Origin: Stentor coeruleus
Taxonomy: Eukaryota; Ciliophora; Heterotrichea; Heterotrichida; Stentoridae
Assembly (NCBI GenBank): GCA_001970955.1
Contig: MPUH01000016.1
Span: 1-64,000, forward strand
Direction of reading: 5' to 3'
Length of the DNA stretch: 64,000 nt
Positions 58,778-64,000 of this stretch are shown here, one piece after another; the first letter of the stretch is position 1; the number at the start of each line of letters is the position of its first letter. The notes below the pieces were generated by a model, which worked only from the letters and a program-made list of their open reading frames with translations, searched no databases and was not told the origin of the DNA. Made by a program: the position numbers and the translations under genes.

Positions 58778-61700
58778 CTACTTATGTCTTGCCCCTTGTA
58801 GCATAAACATCTTCACCAAAGCTTCCATTTTTCTCAAATGCTTAATACGAATTTTCAAAAACGGCAAGTAAAAAGTAAAGTAAAAAAATCCACAAAACAA
58901 GCAATAACAAATAACAGCACTAATTATATATTCAAAATCCTTCTTAATAGCATCTTTACCATTTTGATCAACTAAAAGTATTATCTCACTTGTAAGATTT
59001 TTCAAATTATCCATACGATTTGAATAAACATCAACAACCCCAAAATCTTTTGTGTCAAATAAATACATACTATCAATAATTGCTAATTCAGTTGTCTTAA
59101 TAAGTCCATGAGGTATATTTGATTCATAAGAATTTGCATAATAATAATCTCCAGCTTTACCAATTAAAAAACAATTAAACTTTTCATTTAATATATCGAT
59201 TTTTTTATTTTCATACCTTCTAATAACATCTTGAAAACTCTCAGTTTCTAAGTCAGGTACAATCAAATGGGTAAATGAGGAAATAGTCCAAAAATTGGCT
59301 TGATGTATAATAAAACTTTTTTCAAATAAAACTTCTTTTAAAAGATTATGTTCTTGTATTAAATTTTCTAAATGAGTATCAAGGACTAGTGAAATAAGAA
59401 AGAAATACAATATCGAAACGACTAAAAAAGCCATCTTCCTCCAAATATAACTCCATATTTGTGAGAATTTTACTAAAAACTCACTTTTATTAACACGATT
59501 ATATTCAAGAAACAAACTAGCTTCTTCTTCACTTGTATCTAAATATGTTGTAAGTCTATGAATGCATTTGTTTCTGATTTCATAAAATGCATTAAAAGTG
59601 TTCTCACTTATTTTTGTCCATACTAAATTTGTAGTTTTCACTATTTTATAAACTTTGTATATTTTTAAAAACAAATACCCAAATACAACTGATATCTGTA
59701 CTATAAGGATTATGTTTTTAAGTCTATCAAAATCTTTAACCCAATGATTTGCACAGTTTTCTATAGAAGCGAAATCTAAACTTAACTGATTATAAACTTC
59801 AATTATCCCATTTACAAGCAAAAACTGTATCTGACTTGTAGCATCAAGTCCATTTTCTGTGTTATTCAAATAATCTCTAACATTTTTCTTATAATTTTTG
59901 ATGAAATCTAGCAAATTCATTTTGTTATGATAAGTATCTTTATTCTGTGTAAATATTTCTAAAGTGTCATCAACAAAAAAACTACTAGCTTTTTTACATC
60001 CTTTCCAAGCATTTCTTTCTCCGAATATCATATTTTCGATCTGATCATTTTGTATTAGAGAATTTTTAAGTTTTTCCTTATAATCAATACTCAAAGGTAG
60101 ATTAAGACTGTTATAATTTATGTATACTGATACTTCAAGTATGAAATTTATTAAATTCCCATGGTAAAGCAAAAGTTTGTCATTTTTTATAAAATCAATC
60201 TGCTCTGATATGAAATATGTACTAATAAAAGTTGATGCAATAAGCATTAATACCTAAATAAAAGTTACAACACCAATAAGTAACCATTTCATTAATATCA
60301 AATAACGTATTGAGATTATTAAGCCTCTACATAGTTTAGAAATACTCATATCATTATAATAATACTTTTTTCCATTTTCAATATGTTCTGTAATATCATC
60401 TATGTTATCTTGGGTTTTAGTTGGGTTGTTTGTTTCTTTGTTACCAAAATTAGCATTTTCTTCATCAAATTCTGAATTAAAATGAACTTTTGTTTTCTCA
60501 GCATTGGATAAACGGATTTTCCATTTTGGTTTATCCAAAACTGTTGATGCTTCTTCGAGTTTTATTTCAAGAATTTCTTCGTTTGTTATTTCTTGAAGAC
60601 TGGTTTCATCGTTGAAAAAAAGTAGGACATAAAGAGTACTGGATTTTATAGTTTTTATGGTTTTCACAACATAAAAAACTTTGTTTTCATGGATAAATTT
60701 TAATGGAATGTTTGTGTCTAACAATTCAACACAAATTCCTGGAAAGATATCTTGTATATAATAGTCTTTGAAATTTGCTAAATTTGACGATGTAAGGACT
60801 CTGAATACTTCAGTATGCATATATATAAGCCCTTGAATATTTACTAATACTGCATGACGACTAGTCTGTAATTTCCTCGCAACAATAAGGAAAAATATTC
60901 TATCACTTAATGAAGCTAGTGTAGTCTTCACATAACATTCAACCAAATAGCCTCTTTCAGTTTGAAAAAGCATAATAGGAGGAATATTTAAACGACTTGA
61001 TATGCAGTTTTTGACAAAATGACTCATATAGTCATTATGTTTAAGACTATAAGGTTTAGGAATAAGACTACTCATATCACTTCCAATCAAAGTCATCGCA
61101 CTACCTCCAATAATCCTAGGAAATTGATCATTAGCATATAATATTGTACCTATATTATCAGCTTCTCCAGAAACTAATAAAATGCCATTGTCTTCATCAA
61201 AATAATTCAATGCGCCATTTGTCACTTTTTCTGAATCTTTAAATTTTAGTTTATTCAAAATTAAACTTTCATGGTTTATGCATATATCAACAGAAAAACT
61301 TAAAAGAAGTTTTTGGCATTCAATACCGTTATGATATTTTTCACATAGTTTTTCATAACCTTTTCTGACAACTTTAAGTTTTTTATACATTATACTAACA
61401 TACCTTTCAAGTTTAGAAATTTTTGGCTTTCCGTTTACGATTTCTGAAGCAAAAGCTATGTATATTTGGGCGATAAGTTTATCTGCTGTTTTTGCTTTTG
61501 AAAGTTTGAGTATGTAGTTTAGGAAGTTTAAGTCTTCTAATGAGGAAAGCATGTTAAGTTTTAGGATTCTCCTGCATTTGAATTCTTGAAATGATGTTTC
61601 GAGAGAAAATGGGGCTTGATGGATTCGAGAAAGTTTTATGTATGCTAGTCGATAATCTTTTAGTGTATAAATACAATAATTACAAGCCCATATTGATAAA

Positions 61701-62863
61701 AGTCCAATACCATTTGGATTCAGTTGCGAATATTTATTCATATCTTTAATAGCATTATAAGATTGGTAATCTTGACTAAACAATTCACTCCGTAACTGTA
61801 TTTCCAAATGCAGAGTATTTTTGATTATCTTTAAATTTCTTTTAGTAATTAATTTGTAACGATATTTTAATAGTTCAGGAGACATAATCCCAATCAAAGG
61901 AATAACTATTATATTTGCTAATAATAAATATCCAGCACTATTAAACATTTTTGCTGCAATGAAACATATTGCTGTTGAAAATTCACAACAAATTTTTGTT
62001 AATGCTATTGAATTTGGTGACATATTGTAATAAGGTATGTATATTATATACATACTTCCAAGCCAAATACAAACTATTGAGCATAAGATATGAAGCCACT
62101 CAATTATATCCAAAGATATAAAACAATATAATTCTATTATGATGATTCTTGAAATAATTCTTTTAACATCAGTAGCACAACTTGCTTTAGATTGAAAGTT
62201 TTTGTCATGATAACAATGGCGAATTTCAAAACTCATATACTCACATGAAATTGCATGAAAAATATGAAGAACCATACATAAGGCACAGTTAATCCCATCC
62301 CATTTTGTAATAACTAAAGTATTTTCATTAACATAAAACTTTGAAAATTTTATTGACTGACTCAAAAGTATTGAGAAAAAAGTTAGAATCGGGATGAAAA
62401 GAACAGTATTTTGAACATTTAAAGCCTTGCCAATCATCCATTTCATGATTTTTGGTGGGTTAATTTTCTTGATCGAAAGAAAAAAAATCAAAGTAAAAGT
62501 GATAAATGTTGCATAAATCAAAGCAGAAAATGCATAGTATGCAAAAACTTGAATGTTTAATTGATAAATAATTGTATCAACTCTTGCATAACTGAGAATA
62601 TGCCAATAATTTTCATAAAAATTCCAGTCAGAAATCGGCATTTCCGGACGCCAAAGCAAGCTAGTGAATTGGAAATACAGAATCACATAAATAGTAATAA
62701 ATGAAAGCTTATCTCTTTTTAAATGAATCTTAATCGAGTCATTTTCTTCAAAAACCTCTAGAATTGCCCTATAAAATGTATCTAAAAACTTCGAATTCGA
62801 GTAATGCTTCAAAGATTTATCATTAGTTTGGCCTTCCATTGAGGTAGATAATTCAGAATACAT
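58778..62863 (-). CDS. Large multi-TM PAS-domain protein, one 15-nt intron
   Basis: Exons 60269-62863 and 58778-60253, intron 60254-60268 (GTAACTTTTATTTAG); 1356 residues, ATG at 62861-62863. Without splicing it looks like two genes, the second lacking an ATG at the join. About eight to ten helices fill the first 340 residues. A helical, TPR-like cytoplasmic region follows, then a PAS fold near 560-650 (GILLVSGEADNIGTILYAND; IIGGSAMTLIGSDMSSLIPK). A second membrane block includes KWLLIGVVLMLIASTFISTY, YLFLKIYKV and MAFLVVSILYFFLISLVL. The plan resembles the Tmc/tiny-macrocyst-like PAS membrane proteins that are abundant in ciliates. PAS suggests sensing of redox, light or a small ligand. A tandem paralog follows upstream. 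Confidence 0.8.
60254..60268 (-). other. 15-nt intron in the PAS membrane-protein gene
   Basis: GTAACTTTTATTTAG, phase 0, A at position 10; removal joins GVV to LMLIAST within one membrane helix. Confidence 0.88.
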
Positions 62864-63007
62864 ATTTATTTTATATGAAAGACTACACTAATAATAAAAT
62901 TATGTATTTAGAAATAAAAACCCATAGAGTTTGTTGAAAATGAAAAAAATGAATATATTTTGCAAAAAAAATTATAAATATTGTATATATTCTATGATTT
63001 TTACATC

Positions 63008-64000
63008 TCAATTAACTAAAATCTCTATAACAACTAGTAATTGTTGAAAATACTTCTCTTCTTTTTTTAAAAAAGGCAAATACACGACAAAAAGCATAAA
63101 AAAGGCAAAAATTGCATAAGCTACTACCCAAAACAAAATACTTGTAAAATCATTTTCAATAATCCTATTAGAATTTTTATCTGTAAGTGATATATATTCT
63201 TCAATTAAACTTCTAATATTTTCCATACGCTTGCAAAAACTTTTAATTTCTATAGGGTTTCTGGTATTATTAAAATACATACTATCACAAATAGCTAATT
63301 CAATCTCTTCAACAATTCCAAATTTGACTCCCTCTAGATTGTTCTTCTCGAATAATCCTTTAAAAATATCCTCTCCGACAAACCGACTTATATCTTGATC
63401 TTGTATATTAAGTTTATTTCTAAAATATTCATTTAGATTTTCATTATAATATATATATTGCAAATTACTATCAAGCACTTTTGTTATTCCAATAGCAGTC
63501 CAAAAGTCCATTTGATACAAAGTAAAACCTTGCATATATAAAACATATTTAAATTTGTTTAATTCCAGGTAATTTCCCCCTATTTTAGTATAATAGATTT
63601 GAGAAACCACCAAAAAGTATACAAAAGAAACAGTAATGAAAATAATAATAATCCATGTCTGAGAGAGGAATTGATAAATCGTCAAAGAAAACTTGTTTTT
63701 CTTACGCACAGCATAATCATAAAATAAAAAAGCATCATTTTCATCTATATAAAGATCATCAGTAAGTCGTATAATACATTTATCTCTAATATTATAAAAA
63801 TTCTTATGCACATATTCACTAATTGTATTCCATATACTATTGTAATTAGTCAATATTTTAATAACTTCGCTAATTTTTAATACCGCACAAAGGACCAAAA
63901 GTGAAATCTGACATATAACAATAATATTATTCACTGTATTAAAATTCTCTACAGTTTTTTCAGAACATTGAATAAACTTCTCATAATTCATTTGCAATTG
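63008..64000 (-). CDS. Second PAS-type membrane protein, C-terminal part (runs off right edge)
   Basis: The frame is open to the window edge; the only nearby ATG (63989-63991) is internal by homology, so the start lies outside. It aligns with the C-terminal membrane block of the preceding gene: IVICQISLLVLCAVLKISEV, NIRDKCIIRLTDDLYIDEND, VSFVYFLVVSQIYYTK, ELAICDSMYFNNTR and a final helix near YAIFAFFMLFVVYLPFLK. The PAS domain would lie further right. This is a tandem paralog, about 145 nt upstream of the first. Function as for its neighbour, undetermined. Confidence 0.8.
   Translation of the reverse strand, partial: QLQMNYEKFIQCSEKTVENFNTVNNIIVICQISLLVLCAVLKISEVIKILTNYNSIWNTISEYVHKNFYNIRDKCIIRLTDDLYIDENDAFLFYDYAVRKKNKFSLTIYQFLSQTWIIIIFITVSFVYFLVVSQIYYTKIGGNYLELNKFKYVLYMQGFTLYQMDFWTAIGITKVLDSNLQYIYYNENLNEYFRNKLNIQDQDISRFVGEDIFKGLFEKNNLEGVKFGIVEEIELAICDSMYFNNTRNPIEIKSFCKRMENIRSLIEEYISLTDKNSNRIIENDFTSILFWVVAYAIFAFFMLFVVYLPFLKKEEKYFQQLLVVIEILVN

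Noticed and set aside
1-64000. Reassigned stop codons (TGA = Trp or TAA/TAG = Gln)
   Set aside because: Conserved proteins such as RPL11, UNC119, CSN6 and CFAP100 end at TAA or TAG at the expected place, and the array gene ends at TGA; no conserved interior position uses these codons except the single TAA in RING-like paralog 3.

Overview
The window is macronuclear DNA of a heterotrich ciliate, most likely Stentor (S. coeruleus or a close relative). The evidence is AT-rich DNA, very short intergenic gaps, and TAA, TAG and TGA all used as real stops (so not the recoded Blepharisma code). Introns are exactly 15 nt, start GTA, end AG and carry an A at position 10. I could place 16 of them; six sit alone or in pairs in five ordinary genes, and removing them reconnects split reading frames.

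The standout is a gene at 38882-39733 (minus strand) whose last third holds an uninterrupted array of ten 15-nt introns in 165 nt (39001-39165). The introns are separated only by single-codon exons (3 nt) or by nothing (AG|GT junctions). Removing all ten restores one sensible reading frame. About 1 kb away lies a reduced U2AF65-like splicing factor (40677-41525).

Layout. 1-9.8 kb: three tandem chitin synthase paralogs on the minus strand, the first cut by the window edge, the third lacking the catalytic Asp. 10-21 kb: UNC119, CFAP100, an F-box-like protein, coiled-coil proteins, a small membrane protein, COP9 subunit 6 and a cyclic-nucleotide-binding K+ channel with a zinc knuckle. 21-26.5 kb: three tandem Cys-rich RING/IBR-like paralogs, each interrupted. 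26.5-38 kb: a four-CNB PKG, RPL11, a 4-TM/coiled-coil protein split by an assembly gap, a MORN protein, a GRDxYI-repeat protein and a catalytically dead calpain. 38-45.6 kb: an ankyrin protein, the intron-array gene, U2AF65-like, a P-loop protein and a coiled-coil protein with introns. 46-58.7 kb: a protein kinase, UDP-GlcNAc pyrophosphorylase (frame-broken), a polyprenyl diphosphate synthase, an ABCA-type transporter, a P3A-type ATPase without its phosphorylated Asp, and a Nudix hydrolase. 58.7-64 kb: two tandem multi-TM PAS proteins, the second cut by the right edge.

Themes. (1) Chitin: three synthases plus the enzyme that makes their substrate UDP-GlcNAc. (2) Pseudoenzymes: chitin synthase 3, calpain and the P-type ATPase keep long open frames while losing catalytic residues. 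(3) Cilia, cortex and signalling: UNC119, CFAP100, MORN, PKG and the CNBD channel, several with MG...C acylation-type N-termini. (4) Assembly scars: two single-N gaps flanked by 54-57-nt repeats, plus further short tandem duplications; collapsing those that fall inside genes restores their frames. No tRNA, rRNA, CRISPR or complete mobile element was recognised.
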